From positions 1,302,001-1,366,000 of the forward strand of contig CM034408.1 in the NCBI GenBank assembly GCA_019925095.2: DNA of 64,000 nucleotides, given 5' to 3'. The stretch's first letter is position 1. The number at the start of each line of letters is the position of its first letter. The position numbers were made by a program, and so were the translations under genes. The notes beneath the pieces were generated by a model. The model did no database searches. It saw nothing but the letters and a program-made list of their open reading frames with translations, and was not told the origin of the DNA. Positions 52,327 to 62,255 of the stretch are shown here, in pieces. The stretch comes from Dendrolimus kikuchii. Its lineage: Eukaryota > Arthropoda > Insecta > Lepidoptera > Lasiocampidae.

Positions 52327-52406
<80 letters not shown>
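52327..52406. repeat. (TA)n microsatellite, about 40 units
   Basis: Directly adjoins Penelope-like sequence (AAATTTGACTAGTT), as does the TA run at the window's end (63986-64000). Confidence 0.95.
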
Positions 52407-52411
<5 letters not shown>

Positions 52412-52715
52412 TGACTAGTTAAAATTGTGACGTCATAAGGTAGTATTACCATACAAAATTAAGCGGGCTGTGACGTTTTGTGCGATGATAAAAAGTGCCG
52501 CAGTTGATTTGATTGTCAAATACCCAATTCACTAATAAACAACTAACCGTGCGCGACGGCATCGCGAACAATGGTTAGCTGGCACATGCTATAGTATACG
52601 TAAATCAAGTCATTATCATTATATTAATAATACGTGGAAGCAAACTTTGTACCCCTTTTTACGAAAATTGCGCGGACGGAGGAGTATGAAATTTCGCACA
52701 CTTATAGTTTATATA
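52405..52715 (+). mobile_element. Penelope-like outer 5' region
   Basis: AAATTTGACTAGTTAAAATTG to TTATAGTTTATATA, the reverse complement of 63688-63990. Contains TGACGTCA at 52428-52435. Confidence 0.78.
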
Positions 52716-52995
52716 CAACAACTGTAACAAACTGCATTATTCCATATATTTATTTGTTGTTATGTGTTGTATTGTCTTTTTCTATTTACATTAATTTAGT
52801 TTTTGTTCTAAATAAAATATTTTCTTTCTTTCCTTTCTTTCTTTTTTATTAATATTTTTATTTATTCTATTAATATTATGAGCGGGAACTTTTGTGAAAA
52901 TGAATGGATTTTTGTTTCCCCCCAAACTACTAAATGCTTTTTAACAATAATTTAGTTTATATAAAGCAGAATAACGGATAGGCCATTTATTCATA

Positions 52996-53348
52996 CTAGT
53001 GGTCGAAATTCGACCATAACTAATTTAAATTATAACTTTGAACATTATTAAGATTCTGTAGTCAAGGCCTACTATAATCACAGATTTCGCCAAGGCTACA
53101 CTGTTAATTTGCCTTGAACAATAAACAAAAGAGTATATATGCGTGTGTGTGTCAAATACATGATAGTGTGTGTAATGTTTTTTTTTATTGGTTTAATGTA
53201 TTTTTTATGCATGATTTAAAAAAAATATTAGCATTCTGCACTCCTTCTCTATATAAACTATAAGTGTGCGAAATTTCATACTCCTCCGTCCGCGCAATTT
53301 TCCTAAAAAGGGGTACAAAGTTTTTGCTTCACGTATTAATATAATGAT
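52996..53348 (-). mobile_element. Penelope-like inner 5' region
   Basis: GTGGTCGAAATTCGACCATA (with the ATG of the frame on the minus strand) to GCTTCACGTATTAATATAAT. Its outer 104 bp repeat 52612-52715 in inverted orientation, so two partial copies face each other. Confidence 0.78.
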
Positions 53349-53399
53349 ACTTACTAGGTTGAAAATCCTAGTTTCTTTCGACCAAGCCTTCACTTAAGT

Positions 53400-53512
53400 T
53401 ACATTGCATTAAATTTTTACCTAGGCTCTGTTCGCCCGTGAAAATTTTACTTGACTCTAATCCGGAAACCATAATATTTTCCGGGATAATAATAATAATA
53501 AGTATCCTACGT
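53400..53512 (-). repeat. Helitron-like fragment
   Basis: GCCCGTGAAAATTTTAC, GGAAACCATAATATTTTCCGGG: resembles interiors of lepidopteran Helitrons. Ends missing. AATAATAATAATAA microsatellite at 53487. Confidence 0.4.
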
Positions 53513-53572
53513 TTCAAATGTCAGCAAATACGGTCCAATAGTTTTTCTGTAAAAGCGTAACAGACAGAGTTA

Positions 53573-53742
53573 GGCTCGGCGCAAACGATCCACCAACCAT
53601 AGCCACCAGTGACCCGCAACAAATAATTCACAAGCATATCCATACATTTTGTAGGGACAGTGGCCGCGACACGCCACTTGCAACCGCTACGAGCTACACG
53701 CACCCGTCGATGCTGCAAAAGGTGGCTCGTTTGCGCCCAGCC
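53573..53742. mobile_element. PIF/Harbinger-like MITE, 170 bp
   Basis: Inverted ends GGCTCGGCGCAAACGATCCA and the complement GGCTGGGCGCAAACGAGCCA (18 of 20), followed by CC in both. TTA duplications at 53570-53572 and 53743-53745. Three-base T(A/T)A targets are typical of PIF/Harbinger. No coding capacity. Confidence 0.85.
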
Positions 53743-53745
53743 TTA

Positions 53746-54180
53746 TTTACAGTATAAGTATACACTCAAAGCCAAAATATTATTTTGACTGACAATCCTG
53801 CGCGAAGGAAGTGCGCTGTATAATATTTAAATACAACTTTAAATATGAAAATATAACCGCATCTATTAAAGACTATAGATATAAAGTGTTTTATTAATAA
53901 TGGCCGATATTCATAAAGAGCCCCCGTTGTTAAAATTCACCTAGTTTTATTACATTTGTAGGACAGGATGCGAACACTTGTTGCGAATTACCGCGGCGGC
54001 CATTGCAGTCCAGTCGTTCACCTCTTGTGCTGTTTTTTTTATACTTTTTAAACTTAGTCATATCAGTTATTGCTACAACTCCATTAATTCTTCAAAAAGT
54101 AATTCTGTAACATACTTCTGTACAAAATTTATAAAAACAAAGGGTTTGAGATATAAATAGAATATGAAATATAAAGAAAA
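53746..54180. other. no recognised feature
   Basis: AT-rich, no gene signal. TTACCGCGGCGGCCATTGC (53989) is the only GC-rich patch. Confidence 0.4.
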
Positions 54181-54370
54181 ACAATATTTCGCTAGACGTG
54201 TTGCTGGGGAGTTTCTTGCCGCTTCTTCTCCTTTACAGCATCAACACGTTGCGAAGCGGTGTACATAGAATAGGAAGTAAAAATTAAATTTTAACTTACA
54301 TGTATGACCTTCAAAAAGTGTTCTCCAGTGGAACTTATTTTGAATAAAAACTTTCGAATTTGAATTATGA
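54181..54370 (+). repeat. LINE 3' tail fragment
   Basis: GTTGCTGGGGAGTTTCTTGC, ACACGTTGCGAAGCGG, GACCTTCAAAAAGTGTTC and an end in AATAAAAACTTTCGAATTTG. Matches, in reverse, 30054-30125 and also 56500-56540. Known to me as a common lepidopteran LINE end. Confidence 0.55.
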
Positions 54371-55227
54371 TAATGGCGTGGTAAGTTGGTTTTTACAAAC
54401 TCGTGACTATGGTAAGCACTCGACTTTCGTTTATAAAAGCCAACAACCCCACGTGTGTCATACAAGGTTGTCCAACATATTTGCGAGAAAATAATACAAT
54501 AGGCAATGAAACAAATATCAATCGGAAGGTCGCGACAATCTTTGATATTTCTTATATGCAAATAGCGTCCCATGCGCGTGGTGAAAAGTAGAACTACATT
54601 TTTCATCTCATTTTCTCTTTAGTGTTAAAGTGAGACAAATATATTAATCAACAGCGCTTCCAAGAAGGTTCGATTATTCAGCTTATTCATTCTCGTAACG
54701 TGAAACTATTAGAATTCCACCAAGAGGAATTCAATTAATTGTTTTCACCTAAGTACCTATTTTGCCGCCTGCGGTAAAATAGGAAATTATTAAGAAATAC
54801 ATCTGTCTGAAATAAATAAAAAAAGAAACGCAGAGCTTCGTCTCTTCCTTGACGTATTGCCAAAAAACCAATATGCAAATGTAAAATAAAACATAATACA
54901 TAAAGCCTTCAAAACCGAGAACAATGGTTAATCATAGCCCAAATAAGTAAAAATTCGTACAAACAGACTGACTGTAGATAACTATCTGCTTTGCCAAAAC
55001 AAACATATTATTAGTTCGTAAAGTACATAATTTACCTTATTTTAAGTAGGTAAACAGGATGCTGTGATTCTTATCATTAAATTTTTGGCGACAATGACGT
55101 AAATTTAACCTTCATGAGGTAAAATTTTAAGTACAATATTTAAAACAGGCGATTTCTACATACCCAGTGTGTATGGTTAAAGGCTTTAGTCCCTTAAAAT
55201 TTTTAATTTAAAAAAATCAATTAAATA
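54371..55227. other. AT-rich sequence, nothing recognised
   Basis: No frame above chance. CCTATTTTGCCGCCTGCGG-TAAAATAGG at 54755-54782 forms a hairpin with 9-base arms. Confidence 0.45.
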
Positions 55228-55991
55228 CAGTCAAACCTGGATAAGTGAGAGCTCAAGGCACCGCGGTCTCTTTCTCTCTTATAGAGGTTTCTCACTAACC
55301 CGAGTTTCTAGCTTACAGAATTACAGGAGGGGTTTGTCTTACTTATTAAGGTCTATAAAATACGGCAAATATGATGCAATTAGAAACAAAATTCGTGTAT
55401 GTATGGGTATTAAATATTTATTGAAATAATAGCTGACCTAGTTAGCTATTTGAAATGTTTAATCTAAATAATATTATAATAATATTTACTTGAAAAAATC
55501 TATTAATTCTTTCGCGATTCTGTTTCTAAATCTTGTGTATGGTTTTCAAGTTCGTAAATTTGATCAAATATGGTTTGATCAACCGCCGCAAATTCATAAA
55601 ATTTGTGAAGTGTCTCCAATGCCTTTAAAGCTTCTCGTTTTGTTGGAATTTTCTCCACTGCTCTATCCAAAATGTGTGGGCTTCATTGTTTTTATCATTT
55701 TTGGCACATTTGGCTTTTTGAATAAAATTAGTTCCTCGAACTATAATAACAAAAAAGAATAAGACGCACATTTGGTTTGAATTAAAGAATATATGAAGTA
55801 GAGGTGTAGAGGTATCGGCAAGTATCAATCTCACTTAAAAGAGGTTCACGCGTGGAAAATGACTGTCACTTATACAGGTTTTATGTTTCTGACTTATAGA
55901 GGTATTAGGAGGGCAAAATGACGAGACCTGGTAAATACTCTCACTTAATAGTTTTTCGCTTACCCAGTTCTCACTTACTCAGGTTTGACTG
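55228..55991 (-). mobile_element. internally deleted pogo/Tigger-like transposon
   Basis: Inverted ends CAGTCAAACCTGGATAAGTG and, on the other strand, CAGTCAAACCTGAGTAAGTG, with TA at 55226-55227 and 55992-55993. At 764 bp it is too short for a full transposase gene. Subterminal strings of the type CTCACTTATA-GAGG recur at both ends. It retains the 3' end of a transposase frame. Confidence 0.88.
55510..55690 (-). pseudogene. C-terminal remnant of a pogo/Tigger transposase
   Basis: The minus-strand frame AVEKIPTKREALKALETLHKF, then YEFAAVDQTIFDQIYELENH and a stop (about 55531), fits the helical tail of pogo-type transposases. HTH and catalytic domains are lost with the deletion. Family call is by pattern and position inside the element. 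Confidence 0.6.
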
Positions 55992-55998
55992 TAATTAT

Positions 55999-56436
55999 AC
56001 TTGACTCCTTGCAGCGCCGAGCGGTCCGGATTGTCGACGATCCCAAATTACAGACGTAGTGTCTCAGCCATAGAAGAGCCGTTCTACCGTCTGTACAACG
56101 GGGAGTGCTCTGATGAGCTAGTTGATTTGGTGCCTACGTCGCCATTCTATCATCGCACCACTCGCCGGCGATTGGGAGCTCATCCACACTTCCTGGACAT
56201 TTGGAAGTTATCCACGGTACGTGGCGGACGCTCATTCATGTCATATGTGTCCAGGTTATGGAATGAACTCCCTCCCGCAGTAGGCTCGTCAAAAAGGGCG
56301 TGAACAGATACCTAAAGTCTCAACGAGGTAGGCAACGCATCGGCTCCCTTAGTGTTGCAGATGTCCATGGGCGACGGTAGCCACCTATTACCAGGTGCTC
56401 GTACCGTTTGCCAGTTTGCCTACAAGCAAAGATAAA
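55999..56436 (+). pseudogene. CR1/Jockey-like LINE fragment, polymerase end and 3' UTR
   Basis: LDSLQRRAVRIVDDPKLQ, a stop and shift, then EEPFYRLYNGECSDELVDL, HPHFLDIWKLSTVRG and SYVSRLWNELPPAVGSS: the usual carboxy end of CR1/Jockey-type polymerases of moths. The 3' UTR GTGTTGCAGATGTCCATGGG, CGACGGTAGCC closely parallels the SINE-1 3' end. 5'-truncated two bases beyond the pogo TSD. Confidence 0.85.
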
Positions 56437-56619
56437 TGTATATATCATCCCTTGAGATGCTCTGTGGATATAATTAAAATTACATTTTAACAATTTGAAG
56501 CTCTCTTCAAGCCACAACACGCTGCGAAGCGGTGATAATTTAAATTAGAGAGTAAATAATAACCATAAACAAAAATTAAATAATTAAAATAAACAAGTTG
56601 GGGGTAGGCTAAATAATAA

Positions 56620-56760
56620 CCTAAACATTACTCATTGACTTGACATATTTGTCTTCCATGATTACGGCTACTGAAAAGTGGCCGAACGTCTAAATAACAC
56701 ACCGCGCTTAAAACCGTTAAAACGTAGTTATATTTACGTGCACTAGTCGCAAAAACTTGA
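56620..56760 (-). repeat. TTTAAGCGCGG-type repeat fragment
   Basis: TGTCTTCCATGATTACGGCT, CTGAAAAGTGGCCGAACG, CACCGCGCTTAAAACCG and AAAACGTAGTT in the reverse order of 17505-17860, here without the nested inserts. Confidence 0.6.
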
Positions 56761-56782
56761 GTAAATACTTAGGTATACATAT

Positions 56783-57284
56783 TTTTACGAGTGCGGGACT
56801 CGAATTAAAAATGCCGTTGGAATTACTATAGAATTTATTAGAACTGTACAAACACGTATAACACAGGTACAAATATAACTGAACACAATCAGTTCAAACG
56901 TAATGCGCGATTCAATAACACGCGCAAAGTCCGTCACTATATAGGTTATCGAATGTACACAAGTCTCGCCTTGATCGTGGTTCTCGCTAGACTCACGATC
57001 TCTCCATTGGGCCATTTCTTTACAATGCACCGATGCAATATGTCTACCTGGCAAGCGTCGACGCAATTTCCCAGAAAACGTAATCCGCACACCTGCGTAA
57101 TTATGCCTGTGAACGGCCATAAACGAGTACAATACACAATAGGCTGTTTTCTAATTACAAATTTTAAACACAAAGTAAACAAAAGAAGATAGTCATAAAC
57201 AGTTTCAATGTTATTAGATCAAACGCCGCGGCAGGTAATAAATGTGCGCTGTCTACAGGTATGCAGGTGGCCCAACTTGTAACA
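56783..57284 (-). mobile_element. solo LTR, 502 bp, with TSD
   Basis: Minus strand: TGTTACAAGTTGGGCC at 57284 down to GGACTCG...GTAAAA at 56783 (last CA mutated). ATAT duplications at 56779-56782 and 57285-57288. Same family as 28509 and 32843. Confidence 0.85.
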
Positions 57285-57288
57285 ATAT

Positions 57289-57692
57289 AAAAAAAATTGC
57301 AGGATTACGGTAGTTCGTTGAACCGACAGGAAGCTGCTTGCAATATTTAAGTCCTTGTATCCCTTCGATACTAATTCATAGTATGAGAAAGGGCATGTCC
57401 TATTAAGTCTATCTGGGTTCCATTGAGATTTATGTGACAGAGCGTGCTTAGGCCCAAGCTTACAATTGGATAATGCGCGTAACAACCGGACAAGTCAACC
57501 GTTATTAGTAGATTTCAAAACATTATTTGTCATGATATAAAAGTGTACCTTCATTTCTGTGTTTTACTTTTATTAGAAGACCAAAAAGGATTTATTTTAA
57601 GAAATATCTATTATACGTTGGCCATAATGTCTAGTCTAGAACATAAACTATTTTTTTTGCCTTCTGGCAATACTTTATCTGTAGTCAATGGA
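57289..57692. other. no recognised feature
   Basis: An 88-codon frame on the minus strand (57219-57485) starts here and crosses the LTR edge. Considered chance. Confidence 0.4.
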
Positions 57693-58166
57693 ATTTTTTG
57701 GGGCGAACTGAAATGAAAAACAACGTTGTAGTGTGCAATTTTATTTTCTAAAAAAGCTTTTTTAAAAAGGTTTTTAAATACAAGCTTTTGAGATCCTGGA
57801 TATCATGTAGCAACAGAGTGCTATCCAAGACAAATAAAACGAGCCCAAACACGATGGGTCTATCTTGTTTAGTACAGGAGTTCCTATGGCTACCTTCCGA
57901 CTCCATCATCAGATCAGCTCCATGGTACCATATTATTGCATTGTCACGCGATATACATATTCGTGCAAAATTTCAGCTCAATCTGAAACCGGGAAGTTGG
58001 TCAAATTTAACTAGCAAGATCGCACCCGAACTTACATACATATTGAGTAGTAGTTATAGTTTTGTAAGAAATGTCATCTGTATAGTCTAATGTGGCCTTT
58101 CGAGTTTTCATAAGAACTCCGTTGAATGGCGTCAGTTGAAGACCTACAATTCAGTTGAGCAATACG
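57693..58166 (+). mobile_element. SINE-4 copy interrupted by an RX repeat
   Basis: 57693-57756 is the SINE-4 5' part (diverged: TTTTTTGGGGCGAACTGAAA). It resumes at about 58043 with TTGAGTAGTAGTTATAG and runs to about 58166. About 75 bp of the SINE are missing at the RX insertion. Confidence 0.75.
57757..58040 (+). repeat. RX repeat, uninterrupted copy
   Basis: TTAAAAAGGTTTTTAAATAC to ACCCGAACTTACATACATAT. It provides the empty site for the SINE-1 insertion at 2981-3307. The 3' ACAT tail suggests RTE-type priming. Confidence 0.75.
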
Positions 58167-58280
58167 AAGACTTATCGTACATCAGAATTCGCTGTATGGA
58201 CTATGATTCCCTTGCCTACCATTGTTTGTGGCGTATACTACTACTACTCTGTAGTGAATGTTATTGAATTGTAAACAGAG

Positions 58281-58548
58281 TTTTTGGCGGGAACTGAAAG
58301 GGGACGTTGTGCTGTGCAGTTTTATTTTCTAGAAATGTGTAAAATTACTCTAAAATGAACAATAGTTGTAGGATATTGATAGTTTTTGAGTAGTAATTAT
58401 GTGTTTTTGCGAGAAATGTGAACTATATAGCCAAATGTGGCCTTTCGAGTTTTCACAAGAACTCCATTGAATAACGTCGATTGTAGCCTACAATACAACG
58501 GCGCCTGGCTTAAAGGCCTAGTTGCCAAGCTTTAAACTTAAAAAAAAA
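58281..58548 (+). mobile_element. SINE-4 copy with TSD
   Basis: TTTTTGGCGGGAACTGAAAG to GCCAAGCTTTAAACTT plus A-run. Near-perfect 13-bp duplication ATTGTAAACAGAG / ATTGTAAACAAAG at 58268-58280 and 58549-58561. Confidence 0.93.
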
Positions 58549-58764
58549 ATTGTAAACAAAGCTAATTAATCGACTTGATTTTAATTTTAATGCTGATTCA
58601 AGTCTAAAATCCACTAAAAACAATACTAAGTTTCACATGAGCAGAGATTTTTAAAGTTTACCAAAGAGGTCTAGCAGAATTTGAAACTTAAATGTTTTTG
58701 TCAGTATTCGACAATATTTAACAAAGAACCGCCGACATGACAGTTTTTTAATGGTTCGTTTCGC

Positions 58765-59065
58765 TTCTTTTAACCGAATAATTGATCTATTGTGTTGATA
58801 CTTTAGCGGAAATCCATCCGCCAGACACAGCCGTGACAGCCGGGGCTGATACCGTACAGCAGGAGGCCCTGAAACATCGCAAATGTGTGACCATTGGTAG
58901 TGGGTACGTATTTGTGGCTTTCGGGGTCGAAAGCCTGGAGCTGCGGGACGGGAGCTCATCACCTCTATCGAAACCCCTCAACGCGTTTAATTGAGATTGT
59001 ACATGACCAAAAGGCTAGTTTGCACCTAGGGCAACGCATCAGCGTTGCCATCCGCCTAAAGCGAT
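58765..59065 (+). pseudogene. diverged C-terminal fragment of the hairpin-ended retroelement
   Basis: CVDTLAEIHPPDTAV, LKHRKCVTIGSGYVFVAFGV, ES-LELRDGSS then, after a shift, HLGQRISVAIRLK. The 3' hairpin is not present. Confidence 0.65.
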
Positions 59066-59436
59066 TTGAATTTTTTACTTATAGATCTAAGTTATTTTGT
59101 AAGTATAGTTGTATTTATAGTATATTTTAATATATCACAGAGTGTTGAAGTTCTTACTTTCAAAATTATAGTCATTATCATAGGTTATGTTGTCAAAATG
59201 CGTACCTATGTCCTAAATAAAGCAACTAGATACTTGGAGAATGTTTGACATAACAAAAATTACTGGCAGACTTATTAAACATTAAATAAAAACTACAAAT
59301 AAAGTGTCCATCTGTGTTTTCAAAATAAATGACACAATTTACACGAAAATTGCTATTTATACCATACGTAATATTTTGTTTAGGTATTTAATTTGTAAAT
59401 GAAATTTAAATAAATATTGCACAATCGCAGAATGTA
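59066..59436. other. AT-rich sequence, nothing recognised
   Basis: No gene signal. Confidence 0.4.
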
Positions 59437-59902
59437 GAGTCCGCGCCACAAAGCGACGTCCTCTGTGGTTGAGCGGGCTAAGCCTTTGCCGGCGTATCTC
59501 ATTGCAACGCAGAGGTTCCGGGTTCGATTCCTGGTATAGTAAATTTGGGAAACGCATTTTCTCCGTTATTTACTATGGTCTGGGTGTCTGGGATCGGCCC
59601 CAGAGTAGTCCGTTGTATATTACCTATAACACAAGCGTAACTTGCTTAATTTGGGGGTATACAATCTGTGTGTTTGTCTGCCGATTATTATTATAAAAAA
59701 AAAGGAAGTCAGCGCTACGATCGCCGTATTTAATCCTGTCAGAGTAATTATTTCCTAATCCGAAACTCGATATAAGTCCATGTATTCCATAATTAAAGCT
59801 GTGACTTTATTTCCTAGCTACTTTACGAACAAAATTCTATCAGCGGAGCTGCCACTTTTAATTCCTTTATTCTCCGTGGGATTTGTTTCGTGGCGCGGAC
59901 TC
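59437..59902. mobile_element. short TIR element (TA target) with SINE-2 inside
   Basis: Left end GAGTCCGCGCCACAAAGC, right-end complement GAGTCCGCGCCACGAAAC (16 of 18). TA at 59435-59436 and 59903-59904. SINE-2 inserted 18 bp from the left end accounts for half the length, leaving a MITE of about 225 bp, of Tc1/mariner type by its target. Confidence 0.7.
59455..59694 (+). mobile_element. SINE-2 copy, full length
   Basis: GACGTCCTCTGTGGTTGAGC, B box GGGTTCGATTCC, tail CCGATTATTATTATAA. The best B box among the copies. Confidence 0.9.
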
Positions 59903-59904
59903 TA

Positions 59905-60319
59905 ATTATCAAAATTACTCTTGACCTAATATTGGAATTGCTACGCTACACTTCAGACAAACTTGCGAAAGTGGCGCCTCTATTATTTTCTACCCTATTT
60001 GGCCAGCATATACGATATTTACAAAACATAAATTGGCAAGTGCTTGACAGTCCGCGCACAATCATAAACTTGCATTATTATTGTCGAAATAAATTGTGCA
60101 AGAACTATAATAAAATATTGTACTGCAAAATTAATTCGTTTAAATTAAAAAGGTTAATTAAGTTGTTGAACTTTAAAAATAACATTTTACATTGAGTTTA
60201 AAGTTGCGCATTTGGCAATTTTTAAAATTTTAGTAGTTTCTCCGATTTTATACGCATTACAACAACCGTTCACGATGTAAGAAAAATCGTTCACTTCAGC
60301 AGTAGCACCGGGCAATTAT
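59905..60319. other. no recognised feature
   Basis: A 101-codon frame (59890-60195) begins inside the MITE and has no recognisable motif. Confidence 0.4.
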
Positions 60320-60395
60320 AAGAATATGCATATTAGGGCAAAACCAACTGCCTAGGTGGTGCATGCTTTCCGGCCGGGATTCGAACACGTACCCA
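60320..60395 (-). mobile_element. tRNA-like SINE head fragment
   Basis: Minus strand: CCGGGATTCGAACACG (plus-strand form) is a B box and CCACCTAGGCAGTTGG lies upstream on the minus strand. No acceptor stem, so not a tRNA gene. Confidence 0.5.
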
Positions 60396-61473
60396 TTGTT
60401 TTTTTTTGTCTCCTTTAGGCTCAGGCGAACGAGATATGCCCGAGTGGTTTTTATTTTTTACTTTGCAAAAAGATTAAATTTTTTCCTTATTTATAATACT
60501 ACTTGCTACACTGGGTAAATAAATATTGCTACGTAGGTGTTTTATGGATGGTGGATGTTTGGTTAATGAAGGGCTGAATAGATGAATGTGTCTGGATGTT
60601 TGGTGGATATGTTGGATGTGGATGGATGGATGTATGGTAGGATCGCATTTTCTTTTTCTTGTTTACATTTAAGTTCTTATTTTAATAGGTGTTACAATTT
60701 TTATTACTTAAATTACTATGAGTATTGCTCAGATCTAAAAGTACAATTTTGCCGAAGTTTTCTTCTAGTTGATTACTTACATGATTTTTACTTACAATTA
60801 TTGCTTTCTTATATATCTAGTTACATTCTAGAATTTTGTTATATGTGTAGTAGTGTTTTCTGACAAGTTGCAAGTAGTTATAATGTTTTTTACTCGTTAT
60901 CTTATTTTCTATTTATTTTACAAAAGACGCCTTACATAAGTTCAGACTTATGTAAACCGTGTCGCTTATATGTCTATTTATTTATTACAGCTAATATATA
61001 TTTATATCTAAATGCCTCATTTCTGACGCTGTTGGTAAATATACGTAGTATATTTCTACAATGTACATATGATTGTACTTGTTAGTACCCATTGAGTTTA
61101 GAACGCGACTGTGCTAACTACTAAGCTACCACGGCTTGTTACTAACACTCACCCATCCAAACCTTGACCGCAGTAACAGGGGCATAACCACACAACTAAC
61201 AACAAAACTTACAGACGTACCCAGACCAACGCGCACTACCACCGCATTGCATTACACGCACACTTCACAAACAAACCAAAACACAAAGAGCCTAAAAATT
61301 AATATAGCCCAGGCACAGAAAGGAAAACATCACACATGGCACTAGTTAGGATAATATATATAGGTATAGACATAAGGCACACACTACACATGCACTTCCT
61401 CCCAACACCAGCATGTAACAGATACACTCTACGTTAGTATAAGTTTAGTATTAAAATTAGAATAAATTAATAT
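60396..61473. other. mostly unrecognised; small LINE and tRNA-like scraps, strand-skewed patch
   Basis: 60398-60450 resembles the R1 3'-end motif GGCAATCTCGTTCGCCCGGG of 20560. 61095-61140 (minus) has TAGCTTAGTAGTTAGCAC, a decayed A box. 61138-61345 is strongly C/A-rich on the plus strand with few G. Confidence 0.4.
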
Positions 61474-62254
61474 TGTTACGACCGAATGCCGAGAAAACAA
61501 AATCACACCTGCGTCTGTAGAAACACATTTGATTACCTTTTTCGGCATTTGGACTTCTTTTGTTTGCTTTGTGTTTAAAAATTTTAATTAGAAAAACAGG
61601 CCATTGTGTATTGTAATGTTTATGATAGTCATTAGCCAGGTGTGATTCTTAGAAATTATTGTTATGCGGTCGATTATTGTGTCGAGACATATTGAATAGT
61701 TTAGTATAACGCAGTGCCCGAACGGAGGGGTGAGGCAGTCAAAGCGAAGCAAGACGTGTACATACATTTAGTGACGGACTTTGCGTGTGTTATTGAATTG
61801 TGCATTACATTTGGACTTATTGCGTCCGGTTATATTTGTACATACATACATAGCTTCACGCCAGTTCCCTTGCGGGGTAGGCACGAAAAACAGAGCGCCA
61901 TTCAGGCTTATTCTTATACACCTCACTTGCTTCTTTGACATTCATAGCTCTTGTCATGCACGCTCGTCTGTTCTTAAGGCTCCTGACATCACCTTCTGCT
62001 AGTACACGATCAATTTGATCATGGAAGGTGTGTCATTTTCCATGCTCTCTGAAACAAAGATTTGCCCACGGTAGCAACTCTCTTTCTTACTTCGGTATTA
62101 CGAACGCGATCCGCGAGCGTCACTCCGCAGACTTTGCGCAGTGCTCGCATCTCGACCGCGTTTACTCTACTTTCATGCTCTCTCTTCCATACCCAACTCT
62201 CGCTTCCATACGTGAGCGTAGATACCAGCACCGCGTGTTTGTATAGTTCTAATA
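61474..62254 (+). mobile_element. incomplete LTR with RTE copy inserted
   Basis: TGTTACGACCGAATGCCG at the start and the family sequence up to TTATATTTGTA (61840). After the RTE copy it continues GTGTTTGTATAGTTCTAATAA (62235-62254), and then breaks off just past the AATAAA into the Penelope-like frame. The terminal GTAACA is missing. Confidence 0.78.
61841..62234 (-). mobile_element. RTE-like LINE copy with internal replacement
   Basis: Minus strand, TATG tail at 61841-61850. Between 62034 and 62075 about 165 bp of family sequence are replaced by 42 bp of unrelated sequence (TTTCCATGCTCTCTGAAAC...). Lies inside the LTR. Confidence 0.88.
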
Positions 62255-62255
62255 A

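Larger units (their letters stand above)
51655..52855 (+). mobile_element. LINE 3' end (family T), twice interrupted
   Basis: 51655-51756 and 52049-52260 together encode the polymerase end (QYAVQLAMERHSTAAFRGSF, RYAASRCWNNIPPPIRN, LKTFLNAH) in one frame once the insert at 51757-52048 is ignored. The 3' UTR resumes at about 52716 with TTGTTATGTGTTGTATTGTC and AATAAAATATTTTC plus TTTC units, after a TA tract and Penelope-like sequence. The homologue is 24589-25156. Confidence 0.72.

Noticed and set aside
52327..52406. TA tract as a tandem-array or replication feature
   Set aside because: A plain microsatellite at the edge of Penelope-like sequence; no further repeat unit.
59890..60195. 101-codon frame
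   Set aside because: Starts in a MITE end, AT-driven composition, no motif.
62173..62255. Last 27 codons of the 329-codon frame at 62173-63162 as part of the Penelope protein
   Set aside because: They lie in the LTR piece and the RTE copy; only 62256-63162 is Penelope-like.
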